Positions 24,296 to 33,144 are shown, numbered from the stretch's first letter. The stretch is 64,000 nucleotides of DNA from JBBQZP01 sp038207585 (GCA_038207585.1 JBBQZP010000019.1:16286-80285); one strand, 5' to 3'. The notes: generated by a model not told the origin, from the sequence alone. A program made the numbers and translations.

Positions 24296-25666
24296 ATGAC
24301 CAAGGGCTGGACGAAATCGGATTGGCGCGCGAAACCACGGGTGCAGATGCCCGATTACCCGGATTCCGCGGCCCTGAATGGGGTCGAGGCGCAGCTTGCC
24401 AAGTATCCGCCGCTGGTTTTTGCGGGCGAAGCGCGGCGTTTGAAAAAGCAGTTGGCGCTGGCGTCCGAGGGGAAAGCCTTTTTGTTGCAAGGCGGCGATT
24501 GTGCTGAAAGTTTCGCGGAGTTTTCCGCCGACAACATCCGCGACACGTTCCGCGTGATGCTTCAGATGGCGGTCGTGCTGACCTATGGCGCGAAAGTCCC
24601 GGTGATCAAGGTTGGCCGGATGGCGGGCCAGTTTGCCAAGCCGCGTTCGGCGGGTATGGAAACCATTGGCGGGGTGGAATTGCCCAGCTACCGCGGCGAC
24701 ATCATCAACGGCTTTGATTTCACGCCCGAGGCGCGCGTGCCCGATGCGGGGCGCATGTTGCAGGCCTATACGCAATCAGCGGCCAGTCTGAACCTTTTGC
24801 GCGCCTTCTCGACCGGGGGCTTTGCCGATATTCACCGCGTGCATAGCTGGACGTTGGGTTTTGCCGAACATGACAAGGCCGAACGCTACCGCGAATTGTC
24901 GAACCGCATTTCGGACGCGCTCGATTTCATGAATGCCGCCGGGGTGAATGCCGAAACCGCGCATAACCTGTCGGTGGTGGATTTCTATACCAGCCACGAG
25001 GCGCTGCTGCTGGAATATGAAGAGGCGTTGTGCCGGATCGACTCCATCACAGGCCAGCCCGTCGCAGGGTCCGGCCACATGATCTGGATCGGCGACCGCA
25101 CCCGTCAGCCTGATGGCGCGCATGTCGAGTTTTGTCGTGGCGTGCTGAACCCGATCGGCCTGAAATGCGGGCCGTCGACAACCGTTGATGACCTCAAGGT
25201 GCTGATGGCCAAACTGAACCCCGAAAACGAGGCCGGGCGGCTGACGCTGATCGCGCGCTTTGGCGCGGGCAAGGTGGGGGAAAACCTGCCGCGTCTGATC
25301 AAGGCCGTGCAGGAAGAGGGTGCAAAGGTCGTGTGGTCCTGCGATCCGATGCATGGCAACACGATCAAGGCGGCGTCCGGCTACAAGACGCGGCCCTTCG
25401 AATCGGTTCTGCGCGAAGTTCGGGAATTCTTTGGCATCCACAAAGCCGAAGGCACCGTGCCCGGCGGCGTGCATTTCGAGATGACGGGCAAGGATGTCAC
25501 CGAATGCACCGGCGGTCTGCGCGCCGTGACGGACGAAGATCTGTCGGATCGGTATCACACCGCCTGCGACCCGCGTCTGAATGCCAGCCAGTCGCTGGAA
25601 CTCGCGTTCCTTGTGGCGGAAGAACTGACTGCGATGCGCAACGCCGAACGCCGGGTTGCGCTGTAA
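24296..25666 (+). CDS. aroG: Class II 3-deoxy-7-phosphoheptulonate synthase
   Basis: 456 residues, the length of plant-type (class II) DAHP synthases. The metal-binding Cys lies in LLQGGDCAESF (C69); other ligands are in DPMHGNT (His), HFEMTGKDVTEC (Glu) and the C-terminal CDPRLNASQSLELAF (Asp). The enzyme joins phosphoenolpyruvate and erythrose-4-phosphate, the first step of aromatic amino acid synthesis. The ATG at 24296 is preceded by AAAAGGTGAG. It is divergent from the glxA-type regulator across 146 bp. The symbol is generic for the reaction; class II genes carry several names. Confidence 0.9.
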   Translation: MTKGWTKSDWRAKPRVQMPDYPDSAALNGVEAQLAKYPPLVFAGEARRLKKQLALASEGKAFLLQGGDCAESFAEFSADNIRDTFRVMLQMAVVLTYGAKVPVIKVGRMAGQFAKPRSAGMETIGGVELPSYRGDIINGFDFTPEARVPDAGRMLQAYTQSAASLNLLRAFSTGGFADIHRVHSWTLGFAEHDKAERYRELSNRISDALDFMNAAGVNAETAHNLSVVDFYTSHEALLLEYEEALCRIDSITGQPVAGSGHMIWIGDRTRQPDGAHVEFCRGVLNPIGLKCGPSTTVDDLKVLMAKLNPENEAGRLTLIARFGAGKVGENLPRLIKAVQEEGAKVVWSCDPMHGNTIKAASGYKTRPFESVLREVREFFGIHKAEGTVPGGVHFEMTGKDVTECTGGLRAVTDEDLSDRYHTACDPRLNASQSLELAFLVAEELTAMRNAERRVAL

Positions 25667-25685
25667 TCTCTGACTGCTGCGGGGG

Positions 25686-26345
25686 TCAGGTGTCGAAGCT
25701 GATCAACCGCAGCTTCGGCTTTGTCGATGTGGGGTGCGGGGCGAAACCAGCGGCGGCTTCGGCCATTCCGGCGGTCCTGATCTGGCGCAGACTATGCGCG
25801 GCCGCAGGCAGAACCTCATGCCGCAGGGTAGAGACGTGAAAGCGGCGCTGATTGCGCCCGATCTCACCGGACAGCGCCAGACATCCCAAAGCCTGCGGGC
25901 GTTCATCATCAGACTGGCCCAGCGGCAGGATCAGCATCCGCGCGGATAGGGCGGGCTTGCCGATGCCGCGTTCCGCCTCCAGCGTCATATCCAGCGTGGC
26001 GGGGGTGGCGAAAACCTGTTGTAGAGCCTCGGCCAGTTTTTTGCGGTCTGCAGGGGCGAACATCGCCGACAAAGGCATGCCCCGCACTTCCATTCCCATC
26101 AGATCGACCAGCGACATACCCGCCAGCCGGAACCGCGCAACGGTGGGGGCAACACGTTCCAGCAGAAATGCGCCCTCCAGCGCGCCGTCAATCCCGCGCG
26201 GGTCAATTTCGGACCGTAGCGGCAGGCGGCTGCCCTGACGCAGCCCCTCCCAATAGCCGCGCATCTGCATCAGCGCAGGCGGCGCGGTCAGCGGCGATGC
26301 GGACTGGGTCAAGCTTCTGCGGGTACCCGGGAACTGGATCAGCAT
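25686..26345 (-). CDS. PAS domain protein (PAS_5/DUF1486-like), function unknown
   Basis: 219 residues from the ATG at 26345, which has GGAG 6 bp upstream; an ATG four codons earlier has no room for a ribosome site. Residues 30-140 resemble the alphaproteobacterial PAS_5 family (MRGYWEGLRQGSRLPLRSEIDPRGI...ALEGAFLLERVAPTVARFRLAG). No output domain is attached, so it may act as a protein-interaction or sensing module. Convergent with the DAHP synthase, 19 bp between stops; divergent from yicC. Confidence 0.75.
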   Translation of the reverse strand: MLIQFPGTRRSLTQSASPLTAPPALMQMRGYWEGLRQGSRLPLRSEIDPRGIDGALEGAFLLERVAPTVARFRLAGMSLVDLMGMEVRGMPLSAMFAPADRKKLAEALQQVFATPATLDMTLEAERGIGKPALSARMLILPLGQSDDERPQALGCLALSGEIGRNQRRFHVSTLRHEVLPAAAHSLRQIRTAGMAEAAAGFAPHPTSTKPKLRLISFDT

Positions 26346-26531
26346 GGTCGTCTCCATCCTCTGTGTCAGGCAGCGGCGGGGCGTTTTGATCGCCCGCGTT
26401 AATCCTGACGCAACACTTCTTACTCAATCGTAAAGATACACGATTGCGCATGGAAAGCGCGCGCATTCTATACAATTGGTAAATGCCCCGGCGCAGGCCC
26501 GGCCCGCCGCATGTAAAAGGACTCTCAGGAT

Positions 26532-27425
26532 ATGACCACTTCAATGACCGGATTTGCGGCGGCCAAGGGGCAGGGGGCGGGCTATGGCTGGGCCTGGGAT
26601 ATCCGGTCGGTCAATGGCAAGGGGCTCGATCTGCGGTTGCGCGTGCCCGACTGGATCGAAGGGCTGGAGACGGGCTTGCGCGCCGACCTTGGCCGCGCTT
26701 TCAGTCGGGGCAATATCAGCCTTACGCTGAAGCTGGCGCGTGATGCGGGCGAGGGTGGCGAGATGCGGGTGAATGCGGCGGCACTGCGCGGGGTTCTGGT
26801 GGCATTGCAGGCGGTTGAGGCGGCGGCGATGGATACGGGCGTGACACTTGCGCAGGCCTCGCAGGCCGATGTTCTGGGCTTGCGCGGGGTTCTGGAAACA
26901 GGTGCGGTGGACGAGGATACCGGCCCGTTGCGCGCGCTTTTGCTGGCCGATGTGCCGGGATTGCTGGCCGATTTCATCGCCTCGCGCACGGCCGAAGGTG
27001 CCGCCTTGGGGCGGGTGATCGCGGATCAGGTCGCCCGCATTGATGCGCTGACCGCAGATGCAGCCCAACAGGCCAGCGTCCGGCAAACCAGTGCCCGCGA
27101 TACGCTGCGCGACGCGTTGGCGCGGGTGCTGGGCAATGCCGACGGCGTGGACGAGGCCCGCCTTGCGCAGGAACTGGCCCTGCTGGCCGTGAAAACTGAC
27201 GTAACCGAGGAACTCGACCGCCTGCGCGCCCATATCGACGCCGCCCGCAACCTTCTGGCCGAAACCGGCCCGGTGGGGCGCAAATTCGATTTCCTGATGC
27301 AGGAATTCATGCGCGAGGCGAATACGCTGTGTTCCAAGGCGCAGGATATCGCGCTGACCCGCATCGGGCTTGACCTGAAAACCGTGATAGATCAGATGCG
27401 CGAACAGGTTCAGAACGTGGAATAG
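26532..27425 (+). CDS. YicC/YloC family endoribonuclease
   Basis: 297 residues. The N-terminus MTTSMTGFAAAKG and the IRSVNGKGLDLRLRVPDWIEG segment match the YicC_N domain; the C-terminus GRKFDFLMQEFMREANTLCSKAQD is the conserved DUF1732 domain. YicC proteins act in RNA turnover and stationary-phase survival. An AGGAT ribosome site precedes the ATG. Stop and gmk start are 3 bp apart; the yicC-gmk pair is widely conserved. Confidence 0.9.
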   Translation: MTTSMTGFAAAKGQGAGYGWAWDIRSVNGKGLDLRLRVPDWIEGLETGLRADLGRAFSRGNISLTLKLARDAGEGGEMRVNAAALRGVLVALQAVEAAAMDTGVTLAQASQADVLGLRGVLETGAVDEDTGPLRALLLADVPGLLADFIASRTAEGAALGRVIADQVARIDALTADAAQQASVRQTSARDTLRDALARVLGNADGVDEARLAQELALLAVKTDVTEELDRLRAHIDAARNLLAETGPVGRKFDFLMQEFMREANTLCSKAQDIALTRIGLDLKTVIDQMREQVQNVE

Positions 27426-27428
27426 CCA

Positions 27429-28070
27429 ATGACCGACACGCGGCGCGGACTTTTGCTGATCTTGTCGTCGCCATCGGGCGCGGGGAAGTCGACGCTTGCC
27501 AAGCGGCTGATGGCCTGGGACCCGACGATGCGGTTTTCGGTTTCCGCCACCACCCGTGCCGCCCGCGCAGGCGAGGTGGACGGGCAGGATTACTGGTTCC
27601 GCACCCCTGCCGCGTTCGAGGCGATGGTGGACGCGGGCGAGATGCTGGAACATGCCGAGGTCTTCGGCAACCGCTACGGATCACCCAAAGCGCCCGTGGC
27701 CGAGGCGCTGCAGCGCGGCTGTGACACCGTGTTCGACATCGACTGGCAGGGCGGGCAGCAGATCCGCAACTCGGGCCTTGGGCGCGATGTGGTGTCGGTG
27801 TTCGTTCTGCCGCCATCGATTGCCGAACTGGAACGCCGCTTGCGCAACCGCGGGCAGGACAGCGACGCGGTGATCGCCGCCCGGATGGCGAAAAGCCAAA
27901 GCGAGATCAGCCACTGGGCCGAATATGACTATGTGCTGGTCAACCGCGATATCGACGCGGCCTTTGCCGAATTGACCACGATCCTGCAAGCCGAACGCCT
28001 GCGCCGTGACCGCCAGCCATCCCTGAGCGATTTCGTGCGCAGCCTGAACCGGGAGTTTGACGCGCGATGA
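27429..28070 (+). CDS. gmk: Guanylate kinase
   Basis: 213 residues. P-loop SSPSGAGKST (13-22), the GMP-binding SVSATTRAARAGEVDGQDYWF and the lid/core DIDWQGGQQIR are diagnostic. It phosphorylates GMP to GDP, an essential step in guanine nucleotide and ppGpp supply. Coupled to yicC upstream and to the carbonic-anhydrase-like gene downstream (ATGA overlap). Confidence 0.95.
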   Translation: MTDTRRGLLLILSSPSGAGKSTLAKRLMAWDPTMRFSVSATTRAARAGEVDGQDYWFRTPAAFEAMVDAGEMLEHAEVFGNRYGSPKAPVAEALQRGCDTVFDIDWQGGQQIRNSGLGRDVVSVFVLPPSIAELERRLRNRGQDSDAVIAARMAKSQSEISHWAEYDYVLVNRDIDAAFAELTTILQAERLRRDRQPSLSDFVRSLNREFDAR

Positions 28071-28588
28071 TTTATGCTCTGGACGGCATTGCGCCGCAGA
28101 TTGCCCCGGATGCCTGGGTCGCCCCCGATGCCAATCTGATCGGCCGGGTGGTGCTGGAGGCCGCGGCCTCGGTCTGGTTCGGTGCCACGTTGCGCGGTGA
28201 TAACGAGGAGATCCGCGTGGGTGCGGGCAGCAATGTGCAGGAAAACTGCGTGCTGCATACTGATATGGGGTATCCGCTGATCATCGGGGCCGATTGCACC
28301 ATCGGCCACAAGGCCATTCTGCATGGCTGCAACATCGGTGAGGGGTCATTGATCGGCATGGGAGCCTGCATCCTGAACGGCGCTACGATCGGGCGGGGTT
28401 GTCTGATCGGGGCGGGGGCGCTGGTGACAGAGGGCAAGGTTATTCCCGATGGCGCGCTGGTGATGGGCGCGCCGGGCAAGGTCATCCGGATGCTGGACGA
28501 TGCGGCGCGCACGCGGCTTTTGGCTTCGGCGGCAGGCTACCGTGCAAATGCAGCACGGTTCCGGGCGGGGCTGGAGCGCCTTGACTGA
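28067..28588 (+). CDS. Gamma carbonic anhydrase family protein
   Basis: 173 residues of left-handed beta-helix hexapeptide repeats (I-G-x-x-x-x pattern across 15-140). The three zinc His of gamma carbonic anhydrases are present at H64 (CVLHTDMG), H81 (IGHKAIL) and H86 (LHGCNIG). Many such proteins (YrdA, CaiE, PaaY types) have weak or no proven carbonic anhydrase activity. Starts inside the gmk stop codon. Confidence 0.88.
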   Translation: MIYALDGIAPQIAPDAWVAPDANLIGRVVLEAAASVWFGATLRGDNEEIRVGAGSNVQENCVLHTDMGYPLIIGADCTIGHKAILHGCNIGEGSLIGMGACILNGATIGRGCLIGAGALVTEGKVIPDGALVMGAPGKVIRMLDDAARTRLLASAAGYRANAARFRAGLERLD

Positions 28589-28617
28589 TCGGGTGATAAT
28601 TTGGGGCCGCAGTTTTC

Positions 28618-28685
28618 TTGCGAGCGCCGGGGGGACTTCACGTCCCCCCGGACCCCCCTGTGGGATATTTATATCAAAATGAAAG
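28618..28685 (+). repeat. Dispersed repeat with GC-rich hairpin, copy 3
   Basis: Begins TTGCGAGCGCCGGGGGGACT like the minus-strand reading of the copy at 17838-17897, forms a 10-bp hairpin (28627-28651, arms CCGGGGGGAC/GTCCCCCCGG), continues GACCCCCCTG and ends in a looser core GGATATTTATATCAAAATGA. It probably ends the yicC-gmk-carbonic anhydrase transcript. Confidence 0.65.
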
Positions 28686-28803
28686 GGTTAAGCTGAGACG
28701 GTTTTTCGGGGTTTTGAGACGGGCTGGTTTAGCGTTGCGCCGTTGCTGACGGCCCTTGAGCAAGGCGCGCGCGCGTGCGACCAAGGGACAAAAGGAGGGC
28801 GCC

Positions 28804-29982
28804 ATGTCCGATATTCCCGAGAACCTTGTGCGCCGCACGCCCTGGCCGCAATCGGTCAGCCGGGCGGTGGGCACGCCGTTGCAGCCTTCAGTGGTCTATG
28901 CGTCGGACAGTCCCGATCAGCTTGACAGCCAGTATCTGGGCGCGGTCAAGGGCTATACCTATGCGCGTGAGGGGCATCCCAATGCCGAGGTTCTGGCCGC
29001 CAAGCTGGACGCGCTGGAGGGTGCCACGGGCGGGCTGATTCTGGGATCAGGCATGGCGGCGGTGACGGCCGTTCTGATGGGCATTCTGTCGGCAGGCGAT
29101 CATGTAGTGGGCGGCGACCAGCTTTACGGGCGCAGTTTGCGGCTGATGAATCAGGATCTGGCGCGGTTCGGGATTGCGACGTCCCTGGCGGACCCGACCG
29201 ATGTGGCGGCGATGGCGGCGGCGATCCGACCCGAAACGCGGATGGTGCTGATCGAGGTTGTCTCGAACCCGACGCTGCGGGTGGCGGATGTCGAAGGGAT
29301 AGCCGCCTTGTGCCGTGAGCGTGGGATTTTGCTGGCGGTGGACAGCACGTTTTCGACGCCCCGCGCGATTCGGTCTTTTGAATTCGGCGCAGATTTTGTG
29401 ATCCATTCGGTCACCAAGCTGCTGGCGGGTCACTCCGATGTGACGCTGGGCTATGTCGCCTGCCGGGATGCTGCGCACCGCAAGGCGGTCTATGATTTTG
29501 CGGTGACGGTCGGCATGACCCCCAGCCCGTTTGACTGCTGGCTGGCCGAGCGCGGGCTTTATTCGTTCCACCTGCGTTATGACCGGGCCGAAGAAAATGC
29601 CGTGCGGCTGGCTGATCATCTGGCCGGCCTGCCCGGTGTGAAGCGCGTGATCTATCCGCTGCGCCCCGATCACCCCGACCACAACCGCGCGGCGGGTCTG
29701 TTGGGCAAGCGGGGTGGCAACATGCTTTCGTTCGAATTGGCGGGGGGCAGGGCCGCTGCGAATGCGCTGACCCGCGCGATGCCCGATGTGGCATTTGCGC
29801 CGACGCTGGGCGATGTCGGCACCACGCTGTCGCATCCCGCCTCATCGTCGCACCGGGCGATGACGGCTGACGCGCGTTCGGCTTTGGGAATATCGGAGGG
29901 ATTCTTCCGCATCTCGGTGGGGGTCGAGGATGTGGGCCTTCTGATCCGCGATTTCACTGCTGGCGTGGCGGCTGCCACCTGA
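28804..29982 (+). CDS. Cys/Met metabolism PLP-dependent transferase (cystathionine synthase/lyase family)
   Basis: 392 residues, fold type I gamma-family enzyme. The PLP Lys is K205 in HSVTKLLAGHSD, the cofactor Asp D180 in LLAVDSTFSTP, and the phosphate-binding GSGMAAV is at 81-87. The family includes cystathionine gamma-synthase, gamma-lyase and O-acetyl/succinylhomoserine sulfhydrylase. The usual acceptor-side Tyr occurs as YTYAREGHPN. Substrate cannot be settled by eye. AAAGGAGG lies 9 bp before the ATG at 28804, which decides against an upstream in-frame start. Confidence 0.88.
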   Translation: MSDIPENLVRRTPWPQSVSRAVGTPLQPSVVYASDSPDQLDSQYLGAVKGYTYAREGHPNAEVLAAKLDALEGATGGLILGSGMAAVTAVLMGILSAGDHVVGGDQLYGRSLRLMNQDLARFGIATSLADPTDVAAMAAAIRPETRMVLIEVVSNPTLRVADVEGIAALCRERGILLAVDSTFSTPRAIRSFEFGADFVIHSVTKLLAGHSDVTLGYVACRDAAHRKAVYDFAVTVGMTPSPFDCWLAERGLYSFHLRYDRAEENAVRLADHLAGLPGVKRVIYPLRPDHPDHNRAAGLLGKRGGNMLSFELAGGRAAANALTRAMPDVAFAPTLGDVGTTLSHPASSSHRAMTADARSALGISEGFFRISVGVEDVGLLIRDFTAGVAAAT

Positions 29983-29985
29983 CCC

Positions 29986-30015
29986 TTGCGCATCCCGCCG
30001 CCCTTCGGCTATAGG
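29986..30015 (+). promoter_or_regulatory. Probable promoter of tRNA-Val
   Basis: TTGCGC (29986-29991) and TATAGG (30010-30015) with an 18-bp spacer, ending 8 bp before the mature tRNA. The same stretch can fold as GCCGCCC/GGGCGGC (29997-30020), which could serve as a terminator for the preceding gene. Confidence 0.4.
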
Positions 30016-30023
30016 GCGGCACC

Positions 30024-30099
30024 GGGTCGTTAGCTCAGTTGGTAGAGCGTCTCGTTTACACCGAGAATGTCGGCGGTTCGAACCCGTCACGACCCACCA
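30024..30099 (+). tRNA. tRNA-Val (anticodon TAC)
   Basis: 76 nt with encoded CCA. Acceptor GGGTCGT/ACGACCC, D arm TAGCTCAGTTGGTAGAGC, anticodon loop TTTACAC (anticodon TAC, codons GUA/GUG/GUU), T arm GGTTCGAACCC. All stems pair. Confidence 0.95.
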
Positions 30100-30189
30100 T
30101 CCTTCCGCTTTGCACAGTGGATGCGCGCGCCCTGAGGGTGACTTTGCGCGCCGTTGGCCCTACCTTTGCTTCAACCAAAGGAGGCCACG

Positions 30190-31128
30190 ATGAGCTGGAA
30201 CCCGGCCCTTGATCCCGATATTCCCGTTGGCGACGCCGTTGATGCGATTGAAACGGTGATTGTGCCCCGCGCCCGTGATCTGGGCGGATTCGAGGTGCGC
30301 CGCGCTTTGCCAAGCGTGGAGCGCCAGATGGTTGGTCCATTCATCTTTTTTGATCAGTTCGGCCCGGCTGAATTTCTGACCGGGCAGGGCATTGACGTGC
30401 GCCCGCACCCTCATATCGGGCTGGGCACCGTGACCTATCTGATGAAGGGCCGCATCCATCACCGCGATTCGCTTGGCACCGATCAGTGGATCGAACCGGG
30501 GGCGGTAAACTGGATGCTGGCGGGGCAGGGGATCACGCATTCCGAACGGGTCGACGGCGAAACCCGACGCCATCCGCATACGATGTTTGGCCTGCAGACC
30601 TGGCTGGCCCTGCCAAAGGCGCATGAGGATGACGCGGCGCTGTTCTCGCACACGCCGGGCGCCGATCTGCCAGCGCTGGAGGGCGAGGGCAAGCGGCTGA
30701 CGCTGATTCTGGGGTCGGCCTGGGGCGAGGCGTCGCCTGTGCAGATGCCTTCCGAAGTGTTCTATGCCCATGCCGTGCTGGATGCCCGCGCGGCGTTGCC
30801 ACTGCCCGACAATCACGAAGATCGCGGCGTCTATATCCTCCAGGGGAGCATCACGGTTGCAGGCGAAACCTATGAGGCAGGCCGGATGCTGGTGTTCCGT
30901 CCCGGCGACCGTATTTCGGTTCGCGCAGGCGACGGGGGCGCCAATCTGATGCTTCTGGGCGGGGCCACGATGGACGGGCCGCGCCACATCTGGTGGAATT
31001 TCGTAGCCTCAAGCAAAGACCGCATTGATGCCGCCAAAGAGGCATGGCGCGCGGGGGATTGGGCACATGGCCGCTTTCAACTGCCGCCCGGCGATGATGG
31101 TGAGCATATTCCGGCTCCGGATCACTGA
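30190..31128 (+). CDS. Pirin family protein
   Basis: 312 residues, two cupin domains. The metal ligands of pirins are present: H73 and H75 in RPHPHIGLGTVTYL, H117 in GITHSER and E119. Bacterial pirins are non-haem metalloproteins; some have quercetinase activity, others modulate pyruvate dehydrogenase. The start at 30190 has AAAGGAGG just upstream. Its stop lies in a palindrome shared with the convergent LysR gene. Confidence 0.9.
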   Translation: MSWNPALDPDIPVGDAVDAIETVIVPRARDLGGFEVRRALPSVERQMVGPFIFFDQFGPAEFLTGQGIDVRPHPHIGLGTVTYLMKGRIHHRDSLGTDQWIEPGAVNWMLAGQGITHSERVDGETRRHPHTMFGLQTWLALPKAHEDDAALFSHTPGADLPALEGEGKRLTLILGSAWGEASPVQMPSEVFYAHAVLDARAALPLPDNHEDRGVYILQGSITVAGETYEAGRMLVFRPGDRISVRAGDGGANLMLLGGATMDGPRHIWWNFVASSKDRIDAAKEAWRAGDWAHGRFQLPPGDDGEHIPAPDH

Positions 31129-31135
31129 CGCCGCG

Positions 31136-31966
31136 TCAGGGCCGCTGCTTGAGATAGGCGCTGATCGCATCCAGCGCCATTCGCGTCGGTGGCGTATTGC
31201 GGGCGTCGTGGTGTGACATTAGCCATTGTTCACTGCGCAATTCGGCAATCGGGTCAGACAGGCGCATCAGCCCGACGCTCCGCTCGCCCATGAACATCGG
31301 CATCACAATGCGGCCAACACCGGCACGGGCCAGTGCGGCCATCAGATGCGGCGTGTTCGCGCGCGTCACAACCCGGTCGCCATGCAGCGCCTCCACCCAG
31401 CGGACCGATGGGGTCGCAGGCGTGCCAAACGACGGCCCGATCCAGCCCTGAACCTGCGCACCTGCGCCATAAACCGCGTAGTCCACCCAGCCGATCTGCT
31501 GTCGTGCGGCCCAGGGCTGATCGGGGCGGCGGTTGCGGATGCCGATGTCGACTTCACGGCGCGCAATATCAAGATCAAGGTCGCAGTGAATGAATTCGGG
31601 CATCCAGAGCGCTTTTGGGGACCAATAGCTGTTCAATTGCTCGGCCAGATCAAGCGCTGTCCAGGTGCCTGCCGAAATGCGCACCCTTGCCGGACCATCG
31701 CACGCGTCGCGCCAGACGGTGATCTGATGGGCTGCGTCTTCCATGTTGCGTGTGTGCTGGGCAAGTGCCGCGCCGTCGGCGGTCAGCGTATAGCCTTCGG
31801 CCCCGTGCAGGAACAGTCTGCGCCCCAGACTTGCCTCGAACACCTTCATGCGGCGGCTGAGCGTCGCCGCGCTGACCCCAAGCGCCGTGGCGGCCCGCGC
31901 CAACCCACCGGCGCGGGCAATGGCCCCGAAATACGACAGATCGGTCCAGTCCGGCCCGGTTTTCAT
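31136..31966 (-). CDS. LysR family transcriptional regulator
   Basis: 276 residues. The N-terminal winged helix-turn-helix spans about 8-65 (LSYFGAIARAGGLARAATAL...SRRMKVFEASLGRRLF). The effector domain is shorter than usual and poorly conserved. It is convergent with the pirin gene and divergent from a small arginine-rich frame. Target genes are not evident. The start at 31966 gives the usual HTH position near residue 10; longer in-frame extension to 32206 runs through the divergent region and shows no similarity. Confidence 0.85.
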   Translation of the reverse strand: MKTGPDWTDLSYFGAIARAGGLARAATALGVSAATLSRRMKVFEASLGRRLFLHGAEGYTLTADGAALAQHTRNMEDAAHQITVWRDACDGPARVRISAGTWTALDLAEQLNSYWSPKALWMPEFIHCDLDLDIARREVDIGIRNRRPDQPWAARQQIGWVDYAVYGAGAQVQGWIGPSFGTPATPSVRWVEALHGDRVVTRANTPHLMAALARAGVGRIVMPMFMGERSVGLMRLSDPIAELRSEQWLMSHHDARNTPPTRMALDAISAYLKQRP

Positions 31967-32050
31967 TCGTGCAACTCCACATCCGGTTTCAGGGGCTAAG
32001 CGCGCGCAACCCCCGGCGTTACATCTGGCGGACATCGAAAGGATCGTGCC

Positions 32051-32365
32051 ATGACGCCACTGCTTGTCCCCATGTCTACCCCGCGCACTCAGCCGACAGA
32101 ATATGAAAACGAACAGCGGCTCTTTGCAGCCTTGCAAGCCGACTTTCATCGGCGCAAGCGGCGCGCGCGGTTTCGTGCGCTTCGGCGGGCACTTCGGCGT
32201 GCGCAACTATGGCTTGCCCGTTGTGTCGGTCTAGCGCCGAATTTGTCTGTCCGACCCGGCCCGACGGATGGCAAGGGCGGCCCGGGCGATGTCGGACGGT
32301 TGCCTGCGCCGGTGCGGCGGTGCGACCGGGTCTTGCGTCATGCGCCGGACATACCGCCAACATAA
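32051..32365 (+). CDS. Small arginine-rich protein, uncertain
   Basis: 104 codons. The first 55 or so look protein-like: TEYENEQRLFAALQADFHRRK is an amphipathic helix followed by a strongly basic RRARFRALRRALRRAQLW helix, reminiscent of DUF1127-type basic proteins. The last 45 residues are low-complexity and less convincing. AAAGGA precedes the ATG. It sits between the LysR gene and the tRNA-Asp pair. It may be a genuine small RNA- or membrane-interacting protein or a chance frame. Confidence 0.35.
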   Translation: MTPLLVPMSTPRTQPTEYENEQRLFAALQADFHRRKRRARFRALRRALRRAQLWLARCVGLAPNLSVRPGPTDGKGGPGDVGRLPAPVRRCDRVLRHAPDIPPT

Positions 32366-32389
32366 GCGATTTTCCCGCACGAACCCCGC

Positions 32390-32418
32390 TTGACGCGCCC
32401 CCGCACCTTCCGTAAGAC
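32390..32418 (+). promoter_or_regulatory. Probable promoter of the tRNA-Asp genes
   Basis: TTGACG (32390-32395) and TAAGAC (32413-32418) with a 17-bp spacer, 36 bp upstream of the first tRNA. The -35 is near consensus, the -10 weak. Confidence 0.4.
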
Positions 32419-32453
32419 CAGCCCACGTTCGGGCGGGCCCGGATGGCGGTGCT

Positions 32454-32530
32454 GCGGTTGTAGCTCAGTTGGTTAGAGTACCGGCCTGTCACGCCGGGGG
32501 TCGCGGGTTCGAGCCCCGTCAACCGCGCCA
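32454..32530 (+). tRNA. tRNA-Asp (anticodon GTC), copy 1
   Basis: 77 nt with CCA. Acceptor GCGGTTG/CAACCGC, anticodon stem CCGGC/GCCGG around CTGTCAC (anticodon GTC), T arm GGGTTCGAGCCC. Identical to the next copy. Confidence 0.95.
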
Positions 32531-32581
32531 CCATCCGCCCGCCCCGAACGTAAAGCCTGATCCTGGATCAGGCACTCATGC

Positions 32582-32658
32582 GCGGTTGTAGCTCAGTTGG
32601 TTAGAGTACCGGCCTGTCACGCCGGGGGTCGCGGGTTCGAGCCCCGTCAACCGCGCCA
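32582..32658 (+). tRNA. tRNA-Asp (anticodon GTC), copy 2
   Basis: Identical over all 77 nt to the copy 51 bp upstream, so a tandem duplication kept by selection or gene conversion. Probably one transcript with copy 1; the spacer carries the short hairpin GCCTGATCC-TGGATCAGGC, which may guide processing. Confidence 0.95.
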
Positions 32659-32865
32659 CTTTCCCTTTTGTTTCAATGCCCTCACGCGCCGTCGCGGCAT
32701 GTCACCCTTGTGTGAGGGGGGATTGTGCGGCTGGGGCAAAGGCGTAAGTTGCACCTACGAAAACCAAGGGCCAGCCGGGCGGATCAAGACCCGCCGACGC
32801 GACAGACCTTGATGGCGTTCGTAACTTTGCCCGCTGAAATGACGGGCATATCCGGAGTAACGCAG

Positions 32866-33123
32866 ATGCGTAACTTTATCATCCCGATCGCCCTTGCCAC
32901 CCTGATCGCCGCCGCCCCCATGGCGATGGCCGCGACAACCAGCACCGGCACGATCAAGTCCCTCGACCAGAAGGCGATGAGCCTGACGCTTGACAGTGGG
33001 CAGGTTTACAAACTTCCCCAAGCCTACAAAGGACCCGCGTTGAAGGTGGGCGAGAAGGTCTCGCTTTTGTGGGACATGAAAGGGTCGGACCATGTGGCGT
33101 CCGCGGTGACGATCGTCAAATGA
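32866..33123 (+). CDS. DUF1344 domain protein, exported
   Basis: 85 residues. MRNFIIPIALATLIAAAPMA is a signal peptide, likely cleaved after AMA. The mature 60 residues match DUF1344: TGTIKSLDQKAMSLTLDSGQ then a lysine-rich PQAYKGPALKVGEKVSLLWD, a small beta-barrel of unknown role in the periplasm. GGAG precedes the ATG at 32866 by 9 bp; a longer frame upstream has no support. Followed by a strong terminator. Confidence 0.8.
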   Translation: MRNFIIPIALATLIAAAPMAMAATTSTGTIKSLDQKAMSLTLDSGQVYKLPQAYKGPALKVGEKVSLLWDMKGSDHVASAVTIVK

Positions 33124-33144
33124 CAGGTGTCACAGGCTGACATC

